Assembly: GCA_958369225.1 (NCBI GenBank)
Contig: CATXID010000001.1
Span: 62,001-126,000 of the forward strand
From: an uncultured Collinsella sp.
GTDB taxonomy: Bacteria > Actinomycetota > Coriobacteriia > Coriobacteriales > Coriobacteriaceae
Length of the DNA stretch: 64,000 nucleotides
Direction: 5' to 3'
Each line of letters opens with the position of its first letter. Positions within the stretch are counted from its first letter, which is position 1. The translations under genes and the position numbers were made by a program. The notes under the pieces are model-generated. The model was not told the origin of the DNA, searched no databases, and saw nothing but the letters and a program-made list of their open reading frames with translations. Positions 16,644 to 24,504 of the stretch are shown here, piece after piece.

Positions 16644-17123
16644 ATGGCTCAACCCAAGATCCTTCTCACGCGTATCGACGACCGTTTCATTTACGGGCAA
16701 GACGTTGAGCTGTGGAACGAAGCCGTGGGTTCCAACCTAGTCCTAATCGTTAACGATGAGATCGCGGCAGATTCGCGCCAATGGGCACCCATGAGAGTGG
16801 CGGCGCCAGAAGGCGTCTGGACAAGGTTTTTCTCGGTGCAAAGGACTACCGACATCATTCATACCGCAACGCCGCGTCAATGGATTCTGATCATGGTAGA
16901 CTCACCCGTCGATGCGCTCGCGCTGGTTAAGGGTGGTGTGCCGATCACCAAGATCAACATTGGCCATATGCAGGCAGGGGAGGGCAAGCGCCCCATAACG
17001 CCCGCGGTTGCCGTGAGCGACGCAGACGTTGCTGCCCTCAAAGAACTGCAGGCGCTCGGCATAGAGCTAGAAATCCGCTATCTCCCCAGCTCCAATCCCG
17101 ACCCCATCCAACTAGTCATTTAA
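16644..17123 (+). CDS. Mannose-family PTS IIB-like protein lacking the active-site His
   Basis: The 159-residue protein aligns with PTS IIB of the mannose/fructose/sorbose family (ILLTRIDDRFIYGQDVELWN, VNDEIAADSRQWAPMRVAAP, GGVPITKINIGHMQAGEGKR). In functional IIBs the N-terminal motif is RIDDRLIHGQV, and the His is phosphorylated by IIA. Here that residue is Tyr (RFIYGQD). No IIA, IIC or IID gene is near. It is therefore likely a regulatory or decaying IIB. The last codons and stop lie inside a dispersed inverted repeat (17113-17141). ATG 16644 starts at the conserved N-terminus. Confidence 0.8.
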   Translation: MAQPKILLTRIDDRFIYGQDVELWNEAVGSNLVLIVNDEIAADSRQWAPMRVAAPEGVWTRFFSVQRTTDIIHTATPRQWILIMVDSPVDALALVKGGVPITKINIGHMQAGEGKRPITPAVAVSDADVAALKELQALGIELEIRYLPSSNPDPIQLVI

Positions 17124-17141
17124 GAACGTCCCCAATGACTA
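17113..17141. repeat. Dispersed repeat TAGTCATT...AATGACTA, copy at the IIB stop
   Basis: TAGTCATT and its inverse flank TAAGAACGTCCCC; the right 20 bp (17122-17141) are identical to the right arm at 38090-38109. It encodes the last three residues and stop codon of the IIB gene. A fragment also occurs at 33255-33268. Confidence 0.65.
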
Positions 17142-17146
17142 GGTAG

Positions 17147-17179
17147 AAAAGCGCCCGTCGGCGGTGTGCCGGCGGGCGC
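17147..17179 (-). terminator. Terminator for galM
   Basis: On the minus strand a GC stem (AGCGCCCGCCGGC with GCCGACGGGCGC) is followed by TTTTC. The same sequence module ends galT at 38114-38157. Confidence 0.65.
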
Positions 17180-17206
17180 TGTTGTGCGATATGTTGCGTT
17201 GTGGGC

Positions 17207-18259
17207 TTAATGCCTCATAAAGTGGTACTCGATCACATTGCTGTAGGGGTGACCCGGGCCCACAATGCCCTGCGGGAACAGCGGCTGGTGCGGCGTGTCG
17301 GGGTACATCTCTGCCTCGAGGGCAAAGCCGGCGCCCCAGCCATAGTTGGCATCGTCCTTGGCGTGCTCGTCGCCCAGCCAGTTGCCGGTGTAGAGCTGCA
17401 CGCCCGGTGCGGTGGTGTAGTAGTCCAGCTCGCGACCGGTCCACATTTCCTCGACGTGCATCGCGCGGCGCAGATTACGGCCGTACTGATAGCCATCGAT
17501 GCACAGGCAGTGGTCGTAGCCACGTGCCTGCTTAATCTGCGGGTCGTCGGCTTCCATGCCGGGAGCGACGGGGCGCAGCTCACGGAAGTCAAACGGCGTG
17601 CCCTCGACCGGAGCAATCTCGCCGGTGGGGATGTTCTGCTCGTTAATGGGCAGGTAGTGGGCAGCGTTGGCAACAAAGAAGTGCTCGCAGTCCATGCCGG
17701 CGTTATGACCGGCAAGGTTAAAGTACGTGTGGTTGGTCATGGACACGTAGGTTGCGCGGTCGCTCTCGCAGCCATACTCGATGCGGAAGACGCCGGTGCG
17801 CGTTACGGTAAACACGGCCGTAAAGGTGCGGTTGCCGGGTAGGCCCAGCTCGCCATCCTCAAGCGAGGTGGTCATGCGAACGGCGTTGTGAGTCTCGTCG
17901 AGTTCAACGTCCCACACGCGTTTATGCAGGCCGTGCTCAAGGTCGCTGTGAAGGTTGTTGGCGCCCTCGTTGGCGGGCATATGCCAGTCCGTGCCGGCGA
18001 TGGTGATCGTGGCGCCTGCGGTGCGGTTTGCCACGGGGCCGATGGTCGCGCCAAAGCAGGCGGGGTTGTCAAAGTAATCCTCGAGCTTATCGAAGCCCAG
18101 CACCACATCGCGCACGTTGCCGGGAATGTCGGGCACATCGATGCCTAACACGGTGGCGCCATAGTCCATAATGCGAACGCAGATCTCGGGCCCGTTGAGG
18201 GTGTAGCGATGAACGGGGGTACCGCACGGCGCGGTGCCGAAAAGCTCGGAAGTGATCAT
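17207..18259 (-). CDS. galM: Aldose 1-epimerase (mutarotase)
   Basis: The 350-residue enzyme interconverts alpha and beta anomers of galactose or other aldoses before galactokinase. Visible motifs are the substrate-binding GPVANRTAGATITIAG, NEGANNLHSDLEHGLHKRVW, catalytic-His segment SMTNHTYFNLAGH, and C-terminal GPGHPYSNVIEYHF with the catalytic-Glu region. ATG 18259 has TTAGGA upstream; the ORF could extend 31 codons further but that part lacks family similarity. It is separate from the galK-galT pair and is followed by its own terminator. Confidence 0.92.
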   Translation of the reverse strand: MITSELFGTAPCGTPVHRYTLNGPEICVRIMDYGATVLGIDVPDIPGNVRDVVLGFDKLEDYFDNPACFGATIGPVANRTAGATITIAGTDWHMPANEGANNLHSDLEHGLHKRVWDVELDETHNAVRMTTSLEDGELGLPGNRTFTAVFTVTRTGVFRIEYGCESDRATYVSMTNHTYFNLAGHNAGMDCEHFFVANAAHYLPINEQNIPTGEIAPVEGTPFDFRELRPVAPGMEADDPQIKQARGYDHCLCIDGYQYGRNLRRAMHVEEMWTGRELDYYTTAPGVQLYTGNWLGDEHAKDDANYGWGAGFALEAEMYPDTPHQPLFPQGIVGPGHPYSNVIEYHFMRH

Positions 18260-18379
18260 TTGGTTCCTAACATCGAGGTATTCCGACAAACTGTAGCGCG
18301 AACACGCGAGATTATCACTACACCCCACTAAAGCAAGGGGTATTTTTCTCAAAAAAGTGATGATTGACTTACTGTGACG

Positions 18380-18414
18380 AAAAAAAGAAACCCGCCGGGA
18401 TGCGACGGGTTTCT
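18380..18414 (-). terminator. Terminator for the gat operon
   Basis: On the minus strand AGAAACCCGTCG-CATC-CCGGCGGGTTTCT is followed by TTTTTT, just beyond the gatC stop. Confidence 0.82.
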
Positions 18415-18439
18415 TCCACAGGGGATATGTGGCAATGAG

Positions 18440-19963
18440 TTAGGCGTTTGCCTTTGCGGACTCGGCTTCCTTGGCAGCCTTGAGGTCCTCCTCGGTAAAC
18501 TTGCCGGTGGTGAGCGGCGAGAGGGTGCACTTGTCCTGCTTCGCGTACTCGATGTTACGAGCGATCATCTGCTTGCGATACCAAGCGAAGAGCGCGACGT
18601 ACACGACGATGGCAACGACAGTGGCGATGATCATGGTCACATCGCCCGTGGTCGCCTTGCCCACGAAGAAGGCCAGGAACTTCTCGACAGGTCCTTCCAT
18701 GGTGGTCTGAGAGATCAGGCCGGTAACGCCATCGGGGAAAGCGCCGACGGTCTTAGCGGTAAAGGTAACGAAATCGGCGACGAGGGTACCAGCGCCCAGG
18801 AAGACGGGCAGCAGGACGGCACCGATAACGACCATGCGAATCACGCGGCCGCGGGTGACGACGAGCAGTGCCGGCGTCAGACCCATGGCGATGATGCCGC
18901 CGAGCGGCAGCAGGCCGTTCCAAGTACCAGTCGGGGAGAGGGGGCAGGGAACGTTGGCGAGCAGCAGAGCCTCACCCAACATGATGGGAGCAAGGATGTT
19001 GGCAGCAGCCCAGATCTCGGCGCGGCCGGCGATGAAGGGCCAGTCGAGGCCGACGTTGAGGGTACGGCCCTGGAGCCACTTGCTGTTGTTAGCAAAGTCG
19101 GAGATGCCCTGAGACAGCGGCTCGACGGCTGCGATGAACCAAGAACCGATCATCGAGAACAGCTCAAGGCAGGTTGCGGCGGTAAAGGCGAGCGTGCAGA
19201 TCTGCTGCGGGGTCTGGTGCGAAAGAAGGCCGACGAAGACGCCCAGGTAGATACCAATAGCAAACTTGGAGCCCCAGAAGCCAATCATGTTGTTGAGCTT
19301 GGCAGCGTCGAAGTCGTACTTATCGAGGAAGGGGAGCACCTTGTCGATGATCTTGTTGAGCAGCATGGCCAGCGGGTTCATCATGTAGTTCATGTGAGTC
19401 GTGGTCATGGGGTTCTCCTCGGGAGCACCCAAAAGATCGTTGAACGTGGGCTTCATAAGGTCGGAGTTCATGATCTTCATAACGCCGACGAAGACGACGA
19501 GCAGCGTGGCGACGACAATGTTGGCGCCAAAGTAGATGCAGGCAAGGCCGACAAAGGCGAGGTGCCAAACGTCAAAGATGTCGACGTCGATGGTGTTGGT
19601 CTTGGCGAGCACGATCATCACGATGTTGACGATGACGAGGACCATCAGGAAGTACAGCGTGTAGGGAGAACCCCAGGTGATGGTGGCCAGCGGTGCCCAG
19701 CCCACGTCGGTGACGGTGAGCTGAAGGCCGGTGGACTCAACGAACGTCGTCATGGCGCTCGAGAAGGCCGTCGTCAGAATGTTGATGATGGCACCGATGC
19801 CGGTAATGGCGATGCCGAGCTTAAGACCGCCCTCGAGGGCCTTAGTAAACTTAACTTTGAAGAGAAGGGCAATAACCGTCAAAACGATGGTCATCATAGG
19901 GGCTGCGCCAAGGTCGATCAGCGGCTGAAAGACGGCATTAGCAAACCCGATTACTGCGTCCAT
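18440..19963 (-). CDS. gatC: Galactitol-type PTS transporter subunit IIC
   Basis: The 507-residue protein is hydrophobic throughout, with many membrane helices, and matches the galactitol IIC family (GFANAVFQPLIDLGAAPMM at the N-terminus; FVESTGLQLTVTDVGWAPLA, an extended loop characteristic of GatC). It is the membrane channel of a IIA-IIB-IIC system encoded upstream by gatA and gatB. No galactitol-1-phosphate dehydrogenase is nearby, so the true substrate could be another polyol or sugar. The C-terminal ~50 residues are cytoplasmic and charged. Confidence 0.87.
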   Translation of the reverse strand: MDAVIGFANAVFQPLIDLGAAPMMTIVLTVIALLFKVKFTKALEGGLKLGIAITGIGAIINILTTAFSSAMTTFVESTGLQLTVTDVGWAPLATITWGSPYTLYFLMVLVIVNIVMIVLAKTNTIDVDIFDVWHLAFVGLACIYFGANIVVATLLVVFVGVMKIMNSDLMKPTFNDLLGAPEENPMTTTHMNYMMNPLAMLLNKIIDKVLPFLDKYDFDAAKLNNMIGFWGSKFAIGIYLGVFVGLLSHQTPQQICTLAFTAATCLELFSMIGSWFIAAVEPLSQGISDFANNSKWLQGRTLNVGLDWPFIAGRAEIWAAANILAPIMLGEALLLANVPCPLSPTGTWNGLLPLGGIIAMGLTPALLVVTRGRVIRMVVIGAVLLPVFLGAGTLVADFVTFTAKTVGAFPDGVTGLISQTTMEGPVEKFLAFFVGKATTGDVTMIIATVVAIVVYVALFAWYRKQMIARNIEYAKQDKCTLSPLTTGKFTEEDLKAAKEAESAKANA

Positions 19964-20084
19964 GTCTCCCTCTTTCCTAAAAGAGAATTTCCTTTTCCGT
20001 ATGTTGCCTTAAAAAAGGAAGATGCCGTTCCCGGTCGTCATCTTCCTTAAAGCCAAAGATTGTGCAGAGCGAAGCTGCAAAAGA

Positions 20085-20390
20085 TTAGTTGAGACCCTTT
20101 TCCTTGATAATGGCCTCGATCTTGTCGTAAACCGGCTTAGCCATAGCGGGCATGCGATAGAGGATCGGGCCGGCGTCGACGATCGGGGTCTTAACCTCAA
20201 AGCCAAAGTCGGTCTTGGCGATCTGGGCGAAGATGTCGTACTGAGAGAGCATCTCCTCGTTAACGTCCTTGATCATCACGGCGTCGCAGTGCAGGTTGTA
20301 GCCGCGATTCTTGAACTCGGACTCGATGGCGTCCTTGATCTGATGGCTGGAGTTAACACCGGCGCCACAAGCTGCGAGAACCTTAATCAT
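20085..20390 (-). CDS. gatB: Galactitol-type PTS subunit IIB
   Basis: The 101-residue protein begins MIKVLAACGAGVNSSHQIKD, where the Cys in the CGAGVNSS loop is the phosphorylation site of lactose/galactitol-type IIB proteins. It accepts phosphate from GatA and passes it to the sugar bound by GatC. It lies between gatA and gatC, 53 bp downstream of gatA and 121 bp upstream of gatC. Confidence 0.9.
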   Translation of the reverse strand: MIKVLAACGAGVNSSHQIKDAIESEFKNRGYNLHCDAVMIKDVNEEMLSQYDIFAQIAKTDFGFEVKTPIVDAGPILYRMPAMAKPVYDKIEAIIKEKGLN

Positions 20391-20443
20391 GATGAATTCC
20401 TTTCTCTATGCGGGTTATTCCGCGGATTCCTAAGGGTGGTTGG

Positions 20444-20935
20444 CTAGTCGGCAGGAAAGTTGTCGACCAAGAACTGGTAGATGGCCTTGGCGTCGGTCAT
20501 GGAGAACAGCTCCTTGACGCGATCGGTGCCAAGAGCGTTAACGAAGTCCATGATCTTGGCGAGGATGCCCACCTGGGCCTCCTTGTCGTCGTTGAGAATC
20601 ATAAACAGGAACGAGACGGGGAAGGTCTGCGAGGGGTCGATCATGGAGTGCCACTCGACGGGGGTCGTCAGCTTGACGGGGACGATGCGACGGGTGTGAA
20701 CGAACTCGACCTCGGTGTGAGGAACGGCAAAGCTGGGCAACTCGGGGTCGACGACAGACATATCCATGCCGGTGGGGTAGCCCTTTTCGCGCTCGATGAT
20801 ATTCTCGAGAAACGCGGGCGCCACATAGTTTTTGAGTGACAGCTTATTGGCGATCTCGGTAAAAACCTCTTCTTGCGTGGTGCGGTCGCAAACAAACACG
20901 GTGTCTTCGAAGAACAGATTGCTCTCTGCGGACAT
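20444..20935 (-). CDS. gatA: Galactitol/fructose-type PTS subunit IIA
   Basis: The 163-residue protein is a PTS EIIA type 2 domain. The active-site His is in SFAVPHTEVEFVH, preceded by EREKGYPTGM. ATG 20935 has AAGGAG 8 nt upstream; an upstream extension of the frame lacks similarity. It is the first gene of the gatA-gatB-gatC operon. A promoter and a TCGAACATGTTCGA operator lie directly upstream, divergent from a DeoR-type regulator that probably controls it. Confidence 0.88.
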   Translation of the reverse strand: MSAESNLFFEDTVFVCDRTTQEEVFTEIANKLSLKNYVAPAFLENIIEREKGYPTGMDMSVVDPELPSFAVPHTEVEFVHTRRIVPVKLTTPVEWHSMIDPSQTFPVSFLFMILNDDKEAQVGILAKIMDFVNALGTDRVKELFSMTDAKAIYQFLVDNFPAD

Positions 20936-20959
20936 GTCTGCAACTCCTTCCGTTCCATG

Positions 20960-20982
20960 CAGATCGAACATGTTCGAATCTG
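20960..20982 (-). promoter_or_regulatory. DeoR-type palindromic operator upstream of gatA
   Basis: TCGAACATGTTCGA (20964-20977) is a perfect 14-bp palindrome inside a wider imperfect one (CAGAT...ATCTG). It lies between the promoter and gatA. A near copy is at 44692-44704 before the aldolase gene. Confidence 0.55.
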
Positions 20983-21001
20983 TTTGTTTAAGTTCCCTGT
21001 T

Positions 21002-21030
21002 ATTTAAGTCTAAGAGAATTAGTGTGTCAA
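21002..21030 (-). promoter_or_regulatory. Promoter of gatABC
   Basis: On the minus strand a consensus TTGACA -35 (21025-21030) is 17 bp from TTAAAT (21002-21007). The palindromic operator begins about 20 bp downstream. Confidence 0.6.
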
Positions 21031-21180
21031 TCTGTTTTCTATTGTTAGGCAAAGTTCAATTTGCTTAATTGAGGCAACATTGGATTGAAATGAATTTAAA
21101 AGAGCAGCTATTTGCACATTTTTTGTCGGTCTCTTGGCGTCTAAATAATTCGTCATTCTCCGTTTGACACCGAGTTTTCT

Positions 21181-21208
21181 ACCGTTCACCGGGAAAAACC
21201 GACCGTTT
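21181..21208 (+). promoter_or_regulatory. Tandem CCGTT box upstream of the first DeoR gene
   Basis: ACCGTTCACCGG at 21181-21192 and ACCGTTT at 21202-21208 are spaced exactly 21 bp, like 11711 and 32612. Confidence 0.45.
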
Positions 21209-21226
21209 AGGGTGAGTGAGCATAAC

Positions 21227-21251
21227 TGTTCGATTACTATAAATGCGAACA
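21227..21251 (+). promoter_or_regulatory. TGTTCG-N13-CGAACA operator at the DeoR gene promoter
   Basis: Inverted half-sites at 21227-21232 and 21246-21251 flank TACTATAAA, a likely -10 region. This suggests autoregulation of the downstream DeoR gene. Confidence 0.45.
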
Positions 21252-21272
21252 AAACCACTCAAAGGAGTAGAA

Positions 21273-22037
21273 ATGATCAAGGCGGAGCGTCAGGACAAGG
21301 TTCGTCAGTTGCTCGAGGAGCAGGGCACGGTCTCGGTCAAAGAGATTTCTGATGCGTTAGGTGTCTCGGATATGACGATCCGCCGCGATCTTGAGGAGCT
21401 TGCGAGCCTAGGCGAGATCGAGCGCGTGCACGGCGGAGCCCGCAGTGCACAGGGCCGTCCCCACGCTATGCTGCGCCATGAGTACTCGCACAGCGAAAAG
21501 CGCACCAAGCATGCCGAGGAAAAGCTGCAGATTGCGCGCCGTGCTGTGGAGCTTATCGAGGAAGGCTCGACCATCTTTTTGGGCCCGGGCACCACGGTTG
21601 AGCAGATGGCCTCGATGCTGCCGGCGTTTCGCCTGCGCATTGTGACCAATTCGCTTTCGGTGTTTAACCTGCTCGAGGCGCGCGAAGACTGTGACCTGTG
21701 CCTCGTGGGCGGCATGTATCGCCGCCGCACCGCCGCCTTTGTGGGCCCCATGGCCGAGGATACCCTGCGCGCGCTGGGAATCGACGCAGCCTATATCGGC
21801 GCCAACGGCATTTTGGACGGCGACGTGTCCACGTCTAACATGGAAGAGGGCCGCATCCAGCAGCTCGCCCTTAGCAAGGCCGACTCGCGCTATCTGATCG
21901 CCGACTCCAGCAAGATCGGCAAGCGCGACTTCTACACCTTCTGCCGCCTGGACAATTTGGACGCCGTGGTGTGCGAGCCGGGTATTACCGCCGAGGACCG
22001 CACTGCCATCGAGGAACACACGCAGGTCATCTGCTAG
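21273..22037 (+). CDS. DeoR/GlpR family regulator, probably of the gat operon
   Basis: The 254-residue protein has the N-terminal DeoR helix-turn-helix (GTVSVKEISDALGVSDMTIR, then RDLEELASLGEIERVHGGA) and a C-terminal sugar-phosphate-sensing domain with FLGPGTTVEQMASML, IVTNSLSVFNL and IGANGILDGDVSTSNMEE. Such regulators repress PTS or sugar-phosphate genes and are released by a phosphorylated sugar. It diverges from gatABC, with matching TGTTCGA half-sites on both sides. ATG 21273 follows AAGGAG. Confidence 0.88.
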   Translation: MIKAERQDKVRQLLEEQGTVSVKEISDALGVSDMTIRRDLEELASLGEIERVHGGARSAQGRPHAMLRHEYSHSEKRTKHAEEKLQIARRAVELIEEGSTIFLGPGTTVEQMASMLPAFRLRIVTNSLSVFNLLEAREDCDLCLVGGMYRRRTAAFVGPMAEDTLRALGIDAAYIGANGILDGDVSTSNMEEGRIQQLALSKADSRYLIADSSKIGKRDFYTFCRLDNLDAVVCEPGITAEDRTAIEEHTQVIC

Positions 22038-22147
22038 CTGACGCTGCAGGCGATACTTCTGCCCCCTGCCGGCGCGGGGATTATCGCTTCACAATGACGC
22101 ACAGAATGACATGTATATGCGCTCGGGCCAAGTATTCAGCTTGTGGG

Positions 22148-22453
22148 CTAGACCAGGCGGGCGTAGTCCTGTGACTGATGAAAGATGTGGGCGATATAGA
22201 TTGTTTCGTGCTCAAACTTGTATAGACACACGTAGTTGTTGACGGGAAACGATCGGTAATTACGTGCCGCCAGCTCTTGCATGTGCGAGAGGGGACGTAA
22301 AAGCGGCTGCTCTCGAAGCAGATCAAGCTGATATTCAAACTCAGCGACAAAATTGCCTGCTGCACGCGGATTCTTGAGGATTTGAGCAAGGTATCCGACA
22401 ATACTCTCGTACTCATATCGCGCGCTTTTGAGGATTACGACGTTATAGGTCAT
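22148..22453 (-). CDS. RelE/ParE-type toxin
   Basis: The 101-residue basic protein has the RelE/ParE pattern: N-terminal YNVVILKSARYEYESIVGYL, central AAGNFVAEFEYQLDLLREQP, and C-terminal NYVCLYKFEHETIYIAHIFH followed by Gln/Asp. Members are mRNA interferases or gyrase poisons; which one applies is not decidable here. The start overlaps the antitoxin gene by 11 bp, as is typical of type II toxin-antitoxin operons. Confidence 0.85.
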   Translation of the reverse strand: MTYNVVILKSARYEYESIVGYLAQILKNPRAAGNFVAEFEYQLDLLREQPLLRPLSHMQELAARNYRSFPVNNYVCLYKFEHETIYIAHIFHQSQDYARLV

Positions 22454-22709
22454 ATTTGTCTCGTATCGAAGCCGCGAAGGATTCGTAGTCGCTGTAGTCT
22501 CCTTGCGATATTTCGTCTTCTGCCAACATCATACGAGACAACAGTTTTGCCTTGGCGATTTCTTCTTGCATGAGGCGATACTGGTCGCTGCTGATGCAGT
22601 GCATGGCCTCGTAGCCGTTCTTAGTTACGGTGACGTCGCGCTCAGACTCAACAAGCGTGGTGAATGCAGCAGTGTCCTTCATATCTCGGACGGGCACACA
22701 AGCTGACAT
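22443..22709 (-). CDS. Phd/YefM-type antitoxin
   Basis: The 88-residue protein has the Phd/YefM signature: VPVRDMKDTAAFTTLVESER followed by VTVTKNGYEAMHCISSDQY and a C-terminal charged helix for toxin binding. ATG 22709 has a perfect GGAGG site; it overlaps the toxin gene at its 3' end. The N-terminal domain should bind the operon's own promoter. Confidence 0.83.
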   Translation of the reverse strand: MSACVPVRDMKDTAAFTTLVESERDVTVTKNGYEAMHCISSDQYRLMQEEIAKAKLLSRMMLAEDEISQGDYSDYESFAASIRDKYDL

Positions 22710-22775
22710 GGGTACCTCCTTTGCGTTGGGACACAATTGTACCACGGTATATTAAAACGTCGGCGTCGTTGGATT

Positions 22776-22916
22776 ATCTCAATCTGTAACAGTTGGGAGT
22801 AGAAAACCGGGTTAGATGTTACAGATCGAGATCTTCAAGTTCGGGCCATTCGTTTGTCTTGATCTGTAACAGGTAGGACCGAAAACCCCTGCTAGATGTT
22901 ACAGATCGAGACAAAC
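22776..22916. repeat. Pair of palindromic units TCTGTAACA-N25-TGTTACAGA (left flank of lac module 1)
   Basis: Unit 1 is 22776-22832 and unit 2 is 22852-22916. Each has arms ending GATCTGTAACA / TGTTACAGATC and a loop of exactly 25 nt with a conserved GAAAAC in the middle and TAGA at the end. Unit 2 arms extend to GTTTGTCT. The same pair occurs at 27587-27728. There is no T-run after either unit. Confidence 0.7.
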
Positions 22917-22937
22917 GGCCTGTTCGGACCGAGCCAA

Positions 22938-22984
22938 AATAAAAAAGGCCGCATGCGAACCCGCGGAGGGATTCGCATGCGGCC
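22938..22984 (-). terminator. Terminator of lac module 1
   Basis: On the minus strand GGCCGCATGCGAA pairs perfectly with TTCGCATGCGGCC and is followed by TTTTTTATTTT. Confidence 0.85.
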
Positions 22985-23006
22985 GACAGGGGGTATGCGG
23001 CAAAAG

Positions 23007-24428
23007 TTAGGCCATGAGCAGGCCGGTCTCTGCGACGTTCTTGTACCAGTACGCGCTCGCCTTGGGATAGCGCTTCTGAGTCTCAAAGTCGATGTAGAAC
23101 AGGCCGTAACGTTTGTTATAGCCGTTGGTCCAGGAGAACTGGTCCTGCAGCGACCACACAAAGTAGCCGTCGACGTTTACGCCGCCGTCGATTGCCTTGA
23201 GGATCCACGCGAGATGCTGACGCATATAGTCGATGCGAGGGGCGTCGTCGATAAAGCCGTCCTCGAAGTCGTCCTTATAGCCCATGCCGTTCTCGGTGAT
23301 GTAGATCTTCTTGTAGTTGGGGTAATCGTTCTTAATGCGGAGCAGCAGGTCGTAGAGGCCCTCGGGATAGATGATCCAGTCCCAATCGGTGGTGGGTACG
23401 CCTTCGCGCACGCATGACTCGCCCACGCCCTTGAGGAACCAGCGCGAGGAGCCCTTGTCGCCGGTGCCATTGTGGTTGATGTCGTTTTCGCCCTCGGCGG
23501 CACGCAGGAACTGGCACTTGTAGGTGTTGACGCCCAGGCAATCGTTATAGGGGAGCGCGGCGGTCAGCGCGGCGATGTCCTCGCCGCGGACGTCGAGCTC
23601 GCCGCCGGCGATATGGGCCAGCTTGGTCGCAGCCTCCATGGTGTCGGCTGCATAGTGGCCGCGGAAGGTGGCGTCGAGTACCCAGCGGTTGTTGATGACG
23701 TCGGCCATGCGAGCTGCCTCGCAGTCGGCAGCGCTGTTGGGGTCGAGGGGATACTTGGGCTCCAGGTTCTGGACGATGCCGATCTCGCCCTCAAAGCCGC
23801 CCTCATGGAAGGCGACGACAGCCTTGGCGTGGGCCACCATCATGTTGTGCATGAGCTGGAAGGCCTTGTCCAGGCGATACTTCTCGCCGTGCGGCCAGTT
23901 GCCGACGATAAAGCTGCCCTCGGCGGTCGCGGGAATCTCGTTAAAGGTAAACCAGTGCTTGACCTCGGTGAACTCGGCAAAGCAGAACTTGGCGTACTCG
24001 ACAAAGGCATCGATGGTCGTGCGCGTCAGGAAGCCCTCGCCACCGTCCTGGTAGAAGGCCTCGGGAGTGTCAAAGTGATCGAGCGTGACATAGGGGATAA
24101 CGCCGGCTTTGTTGCAGGTGGCAAAGAGCTCGTGATAGAAGGCAACGCCCTCGGGGTTAATCTCACCAGTGCCGTTGGGGAAGATGCGGCTCCAAGCGAT
24201 GGAGACGCGGATGCCGTTGATGCCGAAGCGCTGGCACAGGTCGATATCGACCGGATACTTGTTGTAGAAATCGCTTGCGGGGTCGGGGGAGAAGCGACCC
24301 TGAGCAGCCAGGAAATCGTCCCAGGGCACTTTGCCCTTGCCGTGCGTGCGGGTCTCGCCCTCAACCTGGTAAGCGGCGGTGGCGCCGCCAAACACAAAGC
24401 CGTCGGGGAACTTCATGGGATTGGTCAT
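23007..24428 (-). CDS. lacG: 6-phospho-beta-galactosidase, GH1 (module 1)
   Basis: The 473-residue glycoside hydrolase family 1 enzyme closely follows the LacG pattern: FVFGGATAAYQVEGETRTHG, DPASDFYNKYPVDIDLC, VSIAWSRIFPNGTGEINPEG. The acid/base Glu is in HWFTFNEI and the nucleophile Glu in IYITENGMGY; VWSLQDQFSWTNGYNKRYG carries the phosphate-binding Ser/Asn/Lys/Tyr cluster. It hydrolyses lactose-6-phosphate or a related phospho-beta-galactoside in the cytoplasm. It lies 76 bp downstream of the PTS gene in the same transcript. A second copy (27905-29344) is similar but not identical. Confidence 0.85.
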   Translation of the reverse strand: MTNPMKFPDGFVFGGATAAYQVEGETRTHGKGKVPWDDFLAAQGRFSPDPASDFYNKYPVDIDLCQRFGINGIRVSIAWSRIFPNGTGEINPEGVAFYHELFATCNKAGVIPYVTLDHFDTPEAFYQDGGEGFLTRTTIDAFVEYAKFCFAEFTEVKHWFTFNEIPATAEGSFIVGNWPHGEKYRLDKAFQLMHNMMVAHAKAVVAFHEGGFEGEIGIVQNLEPKYPLDPNSAADCEAARMADVINNRWVLDATFRGHYAADTMEAATKLAHIAGGELDVRGEDIAALTAALPYNDCLGVNTYKCQFLRAAEGENDINHNGTGDKGSSRWFLKGVGESCVREGVPTTDWDWIIYPEGLYDLLLRIKNDYPNYKKIYITENGMGYKDDFEDGFIDDAPRIDYMRQHLAWILKAIDGGVNVDGYFVWSLQDQFSWTNGYNKRYGLFYIDFETQKRYPKASAYWYKNVAETGLLMA

Positions 24429-24504
24429 GAGTCATCCTTTCTGTGGGATACGAATAGGGAGAGGCGCCCGAACTGGGGATTCGGGCACCAACAGAGGGAG
24501 GTAA

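Noticed and set aside
18374..20050. Long plus-strand open frame opposite gatC
   Set aside because: It is a low-complexity antisense translation of the gatC gene, rich in Asp, Gly and His as expected for a high-GC mirror frame. gatC itself shows clear family motifs.
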